A DNA stretch of 39,047 nt, from the NCBI GenBank assembly GCA_025363575.1, contig JANYDM010000122.1, positions 1-39,047 on the forward strand, given 5' to 3'. Positions 14,862-22,972 of the stretch are shown here, piece by piece. The position numbers were made by a program, and so were the translations under genes. The DNA is from Betaproteobacteria bacterium (GTDB lineage: Bacteria > Pseudomonadota > Gammaproteobacteria > Burkholderiales > SG8-41). A model generated the notes under the pieces. It had not been told where the DNA came from. It saw only the letters and a program-made list of their open reading frames with translations, and did no database searches. Position 1 is the first letter of the stretch, and each line of letters begins with the position of its first letter.

Positions 14862-15368
14862 TCAGATTGGAATAACGACTAGAGTATCGAAGCGCGCCGA
14901 GTCGGTGATCACGATACGCTTCTGCAGCAATGCGGTGTCGCCGGTGACGACGATTTCATCAAGATAGCGGCCGGCGCTGAACACGGTCATTTCGCCGTCG
15001 TGCATGGTGCGCACGACGATATAGCTGGTTTGCGCCTTGTAAGTGCCGTCCGCGCCTTCGAGAATTTCCGTCGGACCTATGACATGACGGTAGACGTGCG
15101 GCTCGTAAACGTTGATTTCACGCAGAGACCTTATACGATCTTCCAGCATGCCGCGGTTATCGCAGAACCACACGCCGACCATATGTCCCTGCTCGTGAGC
15201 GGCGCGTGGAAGAATCTGGTAGAAGCAGCTCTCAGTGAAGAATTGCGGCCACCGGTCCAGTTCATCGTTGTCGATCGCATGCACGTACTGCGTCATGAGG
15301 CGCACGATCGCCGAGCTGACGGCGGCCGGCACCTTTAGAGCCGCTGCTGCAACGCCGGCGTCAGACAT
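14862..15368 (-). CDS. Aromatic-ring-hydroxylating dioxygenase, small (beta) subunit
   Basis: A 168-residue protein with the NTF2-like cone fold of the beta subunits of Rieske oxygenases (SSAIVRLMTQYVHAIDNDEL, then RWPQFFTESCFYQIL, then REINVYEPHVYRHVIG and a C-terminal LLQKRIVITDSARFDTLVVIPI). Beta subunits support the alpha-3 beta-3 assembly and have no metals. The frame is open upstream, but the true start is ATG 15368, which overlaps the alpha stop by 8 nt and gives the normal family length. The overlap implies equimolar, coupled synthesis with alpha. Confidence 0.9.
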   Translation of the reverse strand: MSDAGVAAAALKVPAAVSSAIVRLMTQYVHAIDNDELDRWPQFFTESCFYQILPRAAHEQGHMVGVWFCDNRGMLEDRIRSLREINVYEPHVYRHVIGPTEILEGADGTYKAQTSYIVVRTMHDGEMTVFSAGRYLDEIVVTGDTALLQKRIVITDSARFDTLVVIPI

Positions 15369-16623
15369 CGAGCAGCTCGCGATAGACTTTCCAGAACCCG
15401 CGCACCGAGGTTTCCGTCGCGCGTGTCGGTTGCGAGCCGACGCCGGTGCCGCCCATCTCGATGATCGCATGCTTGTCGAGATCGCCGGCAATGCCTTTCT
15501 GCACGAAGCCGCCGATGGCGCCGTCTTCCATCGATACGAAGCCCGCCGGCCCGACCAGGTTGGACTGCTTGGCGCGCACCGCGGTTTGCTCGGCGGTGTC
15601 ATCCTCAAGTCCGATCATGGTCCACACGAGCTCGCACTTATCTACGCCATGCGTGATGATCTGGCGCGTGCCGAGCGAATTGAGTATCTGCTGCAGCACG
15701 AAGCCGGGAAATATGCTCTGGATCGAATTGGTGATCTGGTCCGGATATTCCATCCACTGATCGATCAGCGACGGGTCTTTCAGGCCATAGTCGTTTTTTT
15801 GCGCGCGTATCATGCCCGAGTCGTAGGCGGCATCGCCCTTGTCCGTATAGCGCTTGGTGAAAGTAATGTGATGCCAGCTTTTGTCGTCCTGGCGCGTGCC
15901 GCCTTCAGCCGACAGGCGGTTCAGCTTGAACGTCGAGAAGAACGCGTGCAGCAGGCTGGGATGGTAGTTGTCGCGACTGTTCTCGACGTAGAGCTTCCAG
16001 TTGTTGTGCATGAGCTGACTGTAGCGGCCGAGAATTTTCACTTTTCCGTATAGCGTGCGCTCGATGTGCTCGACCATTACGGGGCCCAGATAGTCCTTGA
16101 GCGGCGGCGTCTTGTCGGAAAAAGTGCCGAATACGAGTCCATTGATCGTCTCGACCCTGAGACGCGTAAGCCGGTGCTGCGCCTTGTCGAAATCCGCGGG
16201 CATGCCGCCTTTCTGCTGGATGCCCTGCTCGAACGCGATGCTGGTCAGCTTGCCGTCGAAATCGTAGATCCAGTTGTGGTACGGGCAGACGAAATTGTGT
16301 GCGCGCGTGCGCTTGCCTTTCGGCTGATGGCAGATGATGGAGCCTTTGTGCACGCAGCGGTTGACCAGCGCGTTGATGCCGCCGTCAGGACGGCGTACGA
16401 CGATAATGGGGCTGTCGCCGATGCGGGTCGTGACGTAATCGCCGGTCGCGAGGATCTCGACGTCGAGACAGAGAAAGCTCCACGTCGGCCCGCGAAAGAT
16501 CAGGTCCTGTTCCCACGCATAGATAGCGGGATCGGAGAACACCTGCATCGGGACGCGCGTGATGCCTTCGGCGGGCCACTGAAGTAGCTCGCGCAGCGGG
16601 CGGACAGCGACGGCCTGGCTCAT
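15361..16623 (-). CDS. Aromatic-ring-hydroxylating dioxygenase, large (alpha) subunit, Rieske
   Basis: A 420-residue catalytic subunit that inserts O2 into an aromatic or cyclic substrate. Rieske [2Fe-2S] ligands are Cys90-x-His92 (CVHKGS) and Cys113-x2-His116 (CPYHNW). The 20-residue spacing between the pairs is longer than the usual 15-17 and carries a basic insert (PKGKRTRAHN). The mononuclear iron site is ENSRDNYHPSLLH: Asp218 as bridging residue and His221/His226 as ligands, with Asp367 in SMEDGA as likely third ligand. ATG 16623 is chosen as giving a family-like N-terminus 7 nt after the binding-protein stop. It pairs with the beta subunit by 8-nt overlap. No ferredoxin or reductase gene is in the window, so electrons must come from elsewhere. 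Confidence 0.93.
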   Translation of the reverse strand: MSQAVAVRPLRELLQWPAEGITRVPMQVFSDPAIYAWEQDLIFRGPTWSFLCLDVEILATGDYVTTRIGDSPIIVVRRPDGGINALVNRCVHKGSIICHQPKGKRTRAHNFVCPYHNWIYDFDGKLTSIAFEQGIQQKGGMPADFDKAQHRLTRLRVETINGLVFGTFSDKTPPLKDYLGPVMVEHIERTLYGKVKILGRYSQLMHNNWKLYVENSRDNYHPSLLHAFFSTFKLNRLSAEGGTRQDDKSWHHITFTKRYTDKGDAAYDSGMIRAQKNDYGLKDPSLIDQWMEYPDQITNSIQSIFPGFVLQQILNSLGTRQIITHGVDKCELVWTMIGLEDDTAEQTAVRAKQSNLVGPAGFVSMEDGAIGGFVQKGIAGDLDKHAIIEMGGTGVGSQPTRATETSVRGFWKVYRELLDV

Positions 16624-16630
16624 GCCACGC

Positions 16631-17623
16631 TTATTTGATCTGCTTGGACTTGACGTAGGGCTCCGCAAGGAACGCGCTATCTGGCACGTCTTTCTTGGCT
16701 GTGCCGCCGGCCTTGAAGATGTCGTTCATTTTTTTCAGGGTCGCGATGTCCTGCGGCTCGAAGGATACTCGGTAGATGTTGTCCCACAGGCTCGCATAAG
16801 CCTGCGCGTCATCGGCCGGCATGTTGGCGGCTTTTTGCAGCACTTCGGCGACTTGCCCTTTGTTCTTGCTGCCGAACTCCATCGCGCGGCGCATGCCGAC
16901 AACGAATTTCACCAGGTTGTCCGGGTGCTTGGCCGCATAGTCGCTATGCACGATGCCGATGCCGATATAGGGCACTGCGTTCGATTTCGTCAGCTTCTTC
17001 CATTCGTCCAGAAAATTACCGAGGCTGCGCAGCTTGACTTCATTCATCTGCGCAACGGTCGTCGAGCGGATCGCGCCGGCGTCGATCTCTTTCTGCATCA
17101 GGAACTGCGCCAGCCGCGGCTCGGTGCCGGGTATCACGGTGTAATCCGATGGTTTCAGGCCGTAGTTGTTCTCGAGCAGCGCCGCGGCGATTGCATGTGT
17201 CGCACTGCCGGGCGGCGACATGCCGATCCTTTTGCCTTTGAACTCGGCAATCGATTTGATCGGCGAATCGGCAAGCACGGCGAATTGCGCTTCGGCAAGC
17301 TGGGTGCCGAGGATGATTTTGATCGGTACTCCGTCGGCGGCGATATTGAGCGCGCCGGCGGCGCTGGCGCCTATAGCGATGTCGATGGCGTTCGACGCGA
17401 TTGCTTTAGTCGGCGCATTGACATCGCCAAACTTAATGTATTCGACGTCGAGCCCTTCTTTTTCCAGGAACTTGCCCTGCTCGAGCACGGAGCCGAAGCC
17501 CAGGCTCACACCGCTCGTCCAGTAACCAATCCGAAGTTTTTGCGCGAGGGCAGTGCCGGATAAGAGCAGGCAGGCCGCGCATACCAGAACGGAAACAGCG
17601 CGCGGAAGGAAAGTCGGGTTCAT
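16631..17623 (-). CDS. ABC transporter substrate-binding protein (NMT1/SsuA/TauA-like)
   Basis: A 330-residue periplasmic binding protein. The signal peptide ends near residue 27 (SGTALA/QKLRIGYW). Features are FLEKEGLDVEYIKFGD, the ligand-loop region AIDIAIGASAAGALNIAADG, and KSIAEFKGKRIGMSPPGSATH, as in receptors for sulfonates, taurine, nitrate or aromatic carboxylates such as phthalate. ATG 17623 follows AGGAG (complement of 17631-17635) by about 6 nt. It belongs with the ATPase (17700) and the permease (20142) to form one importer. It lies 76 nt downstream of the ATPase, and its own ribosome site suggests higher expression than its partners, as is usual for binding proteins. The adjacent dioxygenase suggests an aromatic acid as ligand (inference). 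Confidence 0.9.
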   Translation of the reverse strand: MNPTFLPRAVSVLVCAACLLLSGTALAQKLRIGYWTSGVSLGFGSVLEQGKFLEKEGLDVEYIKFGDVNAPTKAIASNAIDIAIGASAAGALNIAADGVPIKIILGTQLAEAQFAVLADSPIKSIAEFKGKRIGMSPPGSATHAIAAALLENNYGLKPSDYTVIPGTEPRLAQFLMQKEIDAGAIRSTTVAQMNEVKLRSLGNFLDEWKKLTKSNAVPYIGIGIVHSDYAAKHPDNLVKFVVGMRRAMEFGSKNKGQVAEVLQKAANMPADDAQAYASLWDNIYRVSFEPQDIATLKKMNDIFKAGGTAKKDVPDSAFLAEPYVKSKQIK

Positions 17624-17699
17624 GTCGAACTCCTGAAGAGGGTGGAGAAGGGGAAAACAACCTGGATCAAAATTACCATAAAGCTGCGCCGCCGGCAGG

Positions 17700-18497
17700 T
17701 CAAATCAGCGCGCGCAGACGCTTGATGTAGTCGATTGCCTGCGGGTGGGTGGGGTCGCGGGGCCGCGCGCATTCGATGCGGACTTGCTCGCGCACGCGGC
17801 CAGGGCGCGGCGCCAGCACGACGACCTCATCGGCGAGCACCACCGCTTCTTCGACGTCGTGAGTGACGAACACGATGCTCATCTGCTTCATGGCATGAAT
17901 TTCCAGAAGTTCGGCGTGCATCTGGGCGCGCGTCTGCGCATCGAGCCGCGAAAATGGCTCGTCCATCAGCAGGATGGCAGGGTCGGTCACGAGGCTGCGC
18001 GCGAGTGCGACCCGCGAACGCATGCCTCCTGAAAGCTGGTGCGGGAATGCCTCTTCAAAATCCGCGAGACCCACCAGCGCCATTGCTTCGTGGGCGCGCG
18101 ACTGGCGCTCTGCGCGCGGCATATCACCCGCCTCCAGTGCGAACTCGACGTTGGCGCGCGCCGTGCGCCATGGCAGCAGGCGGTCTTCCTGAAACATATA
18201 GCTGATGCTGCGCCAGCCGGTGAAATCGCGCGCGCGCACGCCGCCGAAGCAGACATTGCCGCGGTCCGGCGTCAGGATGCCCGAAATAATATTGAGCAGA
18301 GTGCTCTTGCCGCAACCGGAAGCGCCGAGTATTGCGAAGATCGCGTGTGCGGGGACTGCGAGGTCAATGTTCTGCAATACTGTCAGCGCTTCGCCGTCTG
18401 CGCTATCGAACCACTTGCTGATTGAATTGAGCGCGATCGCGCCATCAGCGCAGTCGCCGGCCGCCGGCGGCGTTGCAGTAGCGCTGGTGTTATTCAT
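17700..18497 (-). CDS. ABC transporter ATP-binding protein (SsuB/TauB-like)
   Basis: A 265-residue ATPase energising the importer. Walker A is GASGCGKST, the Q-loop region FQEDRLLPWRTARANV is typical of the nitrate/sulfonate/taurine class, the signature is LSGGMRSRVALARS (canonical LSGGQ changed to LSGGM, common in this class), Walker B is ILLMDEPFSRLD, and the H-loop is FVTHDVEEAV. The frame is open upstream, but ATG 18497 overlaps the UbiD stop as ATGA and gives the normal family length. It is separated from its permease by the decarboxylase gene, an unusual arrangement that ties transport and catabolism into one transcript. Confidence 0.93.
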   Translation of the reverse strand: MNNTSATATPPAAGDCADGAIALNSISKWFDSADGEALTVLQNIDLAVPAHAIFAILGASGCGKSTLLNIISGILTPDRGNVCFGGVRARDFTGWRSISYMFQEDRLLPWRTARANVEFALEAGDMPRAERQSRAHEAMALVGLADFEEAFPHQLSGGMRSRVALARSLVTDPAILLMDEPFSRLDAQTRAQMHAELLEIHAMKQMSIVFVTHDVEEAVVLADEVVVLAPRPGRVREQVRIECARPRDPTHPQAIDYIKRLRALI

Positions 18498-20107
18498 TGC
18501 GCTGATTTGACCGGCGCTTTGGCGGCGAACACGGAGTCGCGCAGGCACAGGCGCCCGCGCGGGTCCTGCCAGAGTTTTTCTTCGGCGTGCAGCTTGCCGA
18601 TAGCGCGCGCGACCGTTTGAAAATCGCAATCGGCGAGTTGCGCTGCGATGTCCTGATAGTAGAGCGGTGCCTTTTCAACCAGCGCGGTTATTCTTTCCGC
18701 GGTAGCCTTTATTTGTGCAGCGCCCGCGTTGACGGTGGCGGGTACGTGGTCGGCCTTGCCGGAAACATAATCGGCGATTTTCGCGCGGTCTGCGTACGCA
18801 TAGGCAATGCGCTCAAAGCGTTCCTTCGGTATGCCCTCACCAATCGTCGCGTCGACGCCGACCTTCGCGCCTGTCGGCACTACGCCGGGCGGCAGTACGG
18901 CGAGGCTGGGGTCGAGTGGTTTCGCGCGGGCACCCGGTATCACGAGGACGTCACGATCGCCTTGCACGCGCGTGGCGATTGCCCATTCGACATCGGTCGC
19001 GTTCCACACGTCGATATCGTCGTCAACCACGACGACGTGCTTCAAATCCATGACCGACAGCGCCGCGAGCAGTGCGTTCTTGCCCTCGCCAGACTGCTTT
19101 TTGATCGAAATAATCGCGTGCCAGAACGCGCAGCCGCCGAGCGTGACGTTGATGTCTTTGACCTGCACGCCCGCCGTGCGCAGCGCGCTGCGAATGGCGG
19201 TATAGCGGGTAGGGGCGGCGAGCCAGGTGTTTTCCCACGGCATGTGGAGCGCGTAGTAAATCGCATCGCGCCGCATCGTAATGGCCTTCACTCTGACCAG
19301 CGGGTTCCAGTGCAGCCCGCCCATCAGGCGCGTGAATTCGCCGAAACGTCCTTCCGGATAGACCCAGCCGGTCGGCAGGATCTCGGCTTCAAGCACGATT
19401 TCAGCGTCGGCGATGCACGGCATGTCAATCGTTTCGCAGGTCGCGAGTTCGACCGCCGCGCCACGCAGGCCCCCTGCGATGCCCATCTCGTCCACGCCGA
19501 GTGGAGCACGAAACCCCGAGCCCATAATTTCGTACGGATGCGTGCCGATCGAAATCGAGATCGGGCAGGGCCGGCCGGCTTCGAAGGCGCGTTGCGCGAA
19601 AAGCCGCATGTTGTTGGGCGTGACGATGTCAATGCCGGTCAGATTTTTCTCCTGCACCATGAAGCGGTACATGCCGGAGTTGATGCCGAACTCGGGATCT
19701 TTGGCAATGACGACGCCGGCGGTGATCATCGGCCCCCCGTCATATATCGACGACATCGGCACCGGCAGCTTGAATAGATCGACATCGTCGCCGAGCTGGA
19801 TAACCTGTTTGTGCGCGGCGGTCTCGACGTAGAGCGGCGATATCGGTTTGTTGATGCCTTGTTCGAGTTTCGCTTCGATATCGCCATAGCGGCTGACGCC
19901 CATGCCGAGCACGGCGCGTTTCTGCGTGCGGATAATGCCCGACACGACAGGCATGTCATAGCCTATAACTTTGTGGAAGAACAGCGCCTGTTCGGATTGG
20001 TCGACGAGCGTTGCAATATGCCGGATGTCGACCGGCTGCTTGATATCGGTGAGCTCCCGCTCCTGACGCAGGCGGTCGAGGAACCCGCGAAATTTTTCGT
20101 TCTTCAT
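18494..20107 (-). CDS. UbiD-family prenylated-FMN decarboxylase with C-terminal winged-helix-like tail
   Basis: A 537-residue member of the UbiD family, which (de)carboxylates aromatic or alpha,beta-unsaturated acids using prenylated FMN. The catalytic Arg lies in INSGMYRFMV (Arg148) and the Glu pair in PEGRFGEF (Glu252, Glu257), matching the E-x4-E of Fdc1. GFRAPLGVDEMGIAGGLRG and MPWENTW are further family marks. The core ends near residue 460. Residues ~465-523 (KAPLYYQDIAAQL, DFQTVARAIGKLHAEEKLW, QDPRGRLCL) look like a winged helix, an extra domain most UbiDs lack. No UbiX prenyltransferase is in the window, so cofactor must come from elsewhere. It lies between the permease (34 nt) and the ATPase (ATGA overlap). 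Thus it probably decarboxylates the imported acid, free or as a CoA ester made by the nearby synthetase. Confidence 0.93.
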   Translation of the reverse strand: MKNEKFRGFLDRLRQERELTDIKQPVDIRHIATLVDQSEQALFFHKVIGYDMPVVSGIIRTQKRAVLGMGVSRYGDIEAKLEQGINKPISPLYVETAAHKQVIQLGDDVDLFKLPVPMSSIYDGGPMITAGVVIAKDPEFGINSGMYRFMVQEKNLTGIDIVTPNNMRLFAQRAFEAGRPCPISISIGTHPYEIMGSGFRAPLGVDEMGIAGGLRGAAVELATCETIDMPCIADAEIVLEAEILPTGWVYPEGRFGEFTRLMGGLHWNPLVRVKAITMRRDAIYYALHMPWENTWLAAPTRYTAIRSALRTAGVQVKDINVTLGGCAFWHAIISIKKQSGEGKNALLAALSVMDLKHVVVVDDDIDVWNATDVEWAIATRVQGDRDVLVIPGARAKPLDPSLAVLPPGVVPTGAKVGVDATIGEGIPKERFERIAYAYADRAKIADYVSGKADHVPATVNAGAAQIKATAERITALVEKAPLYYQDIAAQLADCDFQTVARAIGKLHAEEKLWQDPRGRLCLRDSVFAAKAPVKSAQ

Positions 20108-20141
20108 GATGTTCCAGTCTGTCGGTTGGCAGGGGCTGAGT

Positions 20142-20954
20142 TCATTGCGCCTCGGCTTCGCGGCGCCAGCGGAATATGTGGTTTTCGAGCGGCTTCAGCA
20201 CGCCAATTTCGAGCGCCGCCATCATTGCAATCATCGTAATCGTCCACGCGAACACCTGATCGGTCTGCACGAGATCGGCCGCCTGGCGCAACCGGTATCC
20301 GACGCCGCTCGACGCGCCCAGCGTTTCGGCGACCAGGCTCACGCGCCAGCCGAAACCGAATGCGAGGCGCGCGCCGGAAAAAAAGTACGGCATGATGGTC
20401 GGCAGGTAGATTTTCAGCATGACTTTCCAAGCGGGCATGCGCAGCGTGTGCGCAAGCTCGATGAAGTCTGCATTGACGCTGCGCGTGCCCTGCCAGACAT
20501 TCGTGATAACGAGCGGCATTGCCGTCATGAAGACGACGAAAATAATGGTGCTTTCGGACACGCCGAACCAAATGATCGCAAATATCGCCCAGATCGCCGA
20601 CGACACGGTATTGAGCACCGGCAGCACCGGCTCAAAAAATTCGCCAAGACGGCGGATCGCGCCGAACATGATGCCGAGCGGCACGGCAAGGATGGTCGCC
20701 AGCACAAATCCGATGCCGACGCGCTCAAGCGTAATGCCGAGATTGCGCAAAAGGTCGCCATTGCCGACGATCAGCTTGAAGGCGTCATACACCCGCGGCG
20801 GGCCGGGCAGGATGTAGTGCGGAATGCGCAGGGAAAAAAGCCACCAGGTCGCGAGCAGGATGCCGACCAGCGCGAGGCGCTGAGCGATCAAGTCAGAGCG
20901 CACGCTGCGCGCCGCCGTGCGCGGAACCGGATGTGTGTCGGTGAATTTGGCCAT
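20142..20954 (-). CDS. ABC transporter permease (SsuC/TauC-like)
   Basis: A 270-residue inner-membrane subunit with about six hydrophobic segments (for example LALVGILLATWWLF, VGIGFVLATILAVPLGIMFG, STIIFVVFMTAMPLVI). The EAA loop that contacts the ATPase is visible as ELAHTLRMPAWKVMLKIYLP. The start is ATG 20954, giving an N-terminus of normal family length; the longer open frame adds a Pro/His-rich stretch of no family character. It lies 25 nt after the thioesterase and 34 nt before UbiD. It forms one importer with the ATPase and binding protein downstream. Confidence 0.92.
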   Translation of the reverse strand: MAKFTDTHPVPRTAARSVRSDLIAQRLALVGILLATWWLFSLRIPHYILPGPPRVYDAFKLIVGNGDLLRNLGITLERVGIGFVLATILAVPLGIMFGAIRRLGEFFEPVLPVLNTVSSAIWAIFAIIWFGVSESTIIFVVFMTAMPLVITNVWQGTRSVNADFIELAHTLRMPAWKVMLKIYLPTIMPYFFSGARLAFGFGWRVSLVAETLGASSGVGYRLRQAADLVQTDQVFAWTITMIAMMAALEIGVLKPLENHIFRWRREAEAQ

Positions 20955-20979
20955 GGGCGCGTGGGTTAGCGTTGGATGA

Positions 20980-21399
20980 TCAGGCCTTGGGCGGTGCGGT
21001 GAAGTAAGTGCCGCGTCCGCTGGCGACCAGCGCGCCTTCCTTGTCATAGATATAGGCTTCGGCGGTGGAATACTGGCTGCCGTTGCGCACTATTCTCGCC
21101 TTGGCGGTGAGATCGCCGGGCATCGCGGCCTTGTGATAATCGACGCGGATATCGATGGTCGGCACCGGCCGGCCGAGCTGCGCCGCGATTGCATAGTCGG
21201 CCGCGACATCGACGATCGCGGCGAGTATGCCGCCATGCGTGTAGCGGCGGTCGGGATTGACGACCCATTCTTCGCGCCATGCGGCTTTGAGCTCAATGCC
21301 CGCGTCGTCGATCTTGAGTATGGTGAAATTGAGCCACTGGTTGAACGGCCCGCGCGAAATGATTTGCTGCAGCTTCTCGATGCTCATTGTTTCAGCCAT
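20980..21399 (-). CDS. PaaI-family hotdog-fold acyl-CoA thioesterase
   Basis: A 139-residue hotdog protein. The PaaI-type active-site region is YTHGGILAAIVDVAADYA (HGG at 55-57, Asp64 as candidate catalytic acid), followed by the strands TIDIRVDYHKAAMPGDLTAKARIV. Such enzymes hydrolyse (hydroxy)phenylacetyl-CoA, benzoyl-CoA and similar aryl-CoA esters, releasing CoA from stalled intermediates. ATG 21399 follows GGAG by about 6 nt and overlaps the end of the acyl-CoA synthetase by 8 nt. The synthetase/thioesterase pairing suggests that the pathway runs at least partly through CoA thioesters. Confidence 0.9.
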   Translation of the reverse strand: MAETMSIEKLQQIISRGPFNQWLNFTILKIDDAGIELKAAWREEWVVNPDRRYTHGGILAAIVDVAADYAIAAQLGRPVPTIDIRVDYHKAAMPGDLTAKARIVRNGSQYSTAEAYIYDKEGALVASGRGTYFTAPPKA

Positions 21400-22972
21400 G
21401 GCCTGCTCCGGTTGACGATACGGTACCCTGCGCGGCGGCCAGGCTGCGCAAGACTTGCTGGTCTATCTTGTTGGTGCCGGCGAGCGGCATGCGCTCGAGG
21501 AAGAACACGCGGCGCGGATGGCGGAACGCCGGGCCGTTGGCGAGAGCATAATTTTTTATTTCGTCCCCGGTCGCGCTATGCCCGGGACGCAGCACGATAA
21601 AAGCATAGGGCACCTGACCTTTCATTTCATGCGCGAAAGGCAGCACTAACGCCTGCTGCACGGCTGGGTGGCGTTCGAGCAGCGATTCGACTTCGATCGG
21701 AAAAATATTTTCACCGCCGCACACGAACATATCGTCGGTGCGGCCGACGAAATAGTAGAAGCCATCGAGGTCGCGCCGGCAGATGTCGCCTGTGTGGTAC
21801 CAGCCGTCGCGGATGCGTTTGGCGGTTTCGTCCGGCAGGTTGTGATAGGCCAGCAGAATTCCGGGATTCTTGAGGATCAATTCTCCTTCGTCGTCCGTCG
21901 GCCCGCCGATCAGTTTCGCGGCAGTGCCGGCATACGGCACACCGATTGAGCCCGGCGGCCGCGCCTTGCCTTGCGGATGCGGCCCGAGGGGCACCGGTCC
22001 ACCTTCGGTGACGCCGTAGACGACCAGGGCCTCGGCGTTGGGAAAATATTGATTGAGCTCGTCCAATATCTGGCGCGACGCCTGCGCGCTGCCCATCATG
22101 ACGGTACGTACCGACGAAACATCAGTCGCGGCGAGGCGATCTTTTTTCGCGAGCACCATCGAAGTCATGGTCGGCACACCGGAAATCACCGTGCAGTGGT
22201 AGGCGCCTATCGCGTCGATGTAGCGATCCGCATCGAACTGCGGCAGCAGCGGCAGCATCGCACCCGCGGTGAGTCCCTGCTTGATCGCATTGAGCGCGTT
22301 CTTGTGATACAGCGGGGCGGCCACCAGGATAACGTCGCGCGGCGTCGTGCGGCGCGACCATGCGAGTATGCGGCGGCTCCAGTTCTGGCTGAAGTGCGTG
22401 AGTAGAACGCCTTTAGGGCGGCCGGTCGATCCCGACGTATACGGCTGCACGGCGATCGAGTCCGGCGCGGGGACGAACGCCGTGAAAGCGCCGGGATCGA
22501 CAAAGCGCGCGTAGCTGTCCAATCCATCGCCGCCGAATTCGATTGCGCGCAATCCCGGCGGGCAAAGCTTCCGCAGCGCAGGCTCGGTGAATATCAGCTG
22601 CGCGTCGGCGTCGTTCAATATAAAGGCAATCGCGTCGGCAGTGAGCTTGATGTTGACCGGCACCGGGACCACGCCGGCGCGCATAGCGCCGAGCAGCGTG
22701 GCGACGAATTCGACGCGGTTGAGCGAGAGGATGCCGATCCGGTCGCCGGCCTTGAGCCCCGCGTGAACGAAGCCGCGCGCTGTCGCGTCGCACATAGCGT
22801 CGAGTTCGCGATAGCTGATTTCCCGCGGCCGGCCCGGTTCGCGCAGATCGACAATCGCCGTGCGCGCGGACTGCGCGTGCGCCGCAAACGCAGCGCCCAG
22901 ATTGCCCGGATAGCCGCGCGGCTCCGGCTGAAGCAGGGTTGCTTCAGTGGCCGCCGGACTCGCGGCGGTCAC
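21392..22972 (-). CDS. AMP-dependent acyl-CoA synthetase/ligase (ANL superfamily)
   Basis: A 526-residue ATP-dependent enzyme activating a carboxylate to its CoA thioester. ANL motifs in order: the P-loop YTSGSTGRPKGV, APLYHKNALNAIKQGL, VYGVTEGG, WYHTGDICRRDLDGFYYFVG, RTDDMFVCGGENIFP and the C-terminal catalytic Lys in AGTNKIDQQ. GTG 22972 is chosen because it overlaps the MDR stop as GTGA; a TTG two codons upstream is possible. It is the third gene after the promoter and overlaps the thioesterase by 8 nt. It probably activates the imported acid or a ring-fission product. Family and reaction type are firm; the acid is not known. Confidence 0.92.
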   Translation of the reverse strand: MTAASPAATEATLLQPEPRGYPGNLGAAFAAHAQSARTAIVDLREPGRPREISYRELDAMCDATARGFVHAGLKAGDRIGILSLNRVEFVATLLGAMRAGVVPVPVNIKLTADAIAFILNDADAQLIFTEPALRKLCPPGLRAIEFGGDGLDSYARFVDPGAFTAFVPAPDSIAVQPYTSGSTGRPKGVLLTHFSQNWSRRILAWSRRTTPRDVILVAAPLYHKNALNAIKQGLTAGAMLPLLPQFDADRYIDAIGAYHCTVISGVPTMTSMVLAKKDRLAATDVSSVRTVMMGSAQASRQILDELNQYFPNAEALVVYGVTEGGPVPLGPHPQGKARPPGSIGVPYAGTAAKLIGGPTDDEGELILKNPGILLAYHNLPDETAKRIRDGWYHTGDICRRDLDGFYYFVGRTDDMFVCGGENIFPIEVESLLERHPAVQQALVLPFAHEMKGQVPYAFIVLRPGHSATGDEIKNYALANGPAFRHPRRVFFLERMPLAGTNKIDQQVLRSLAAAQGTVSSTGAGHG

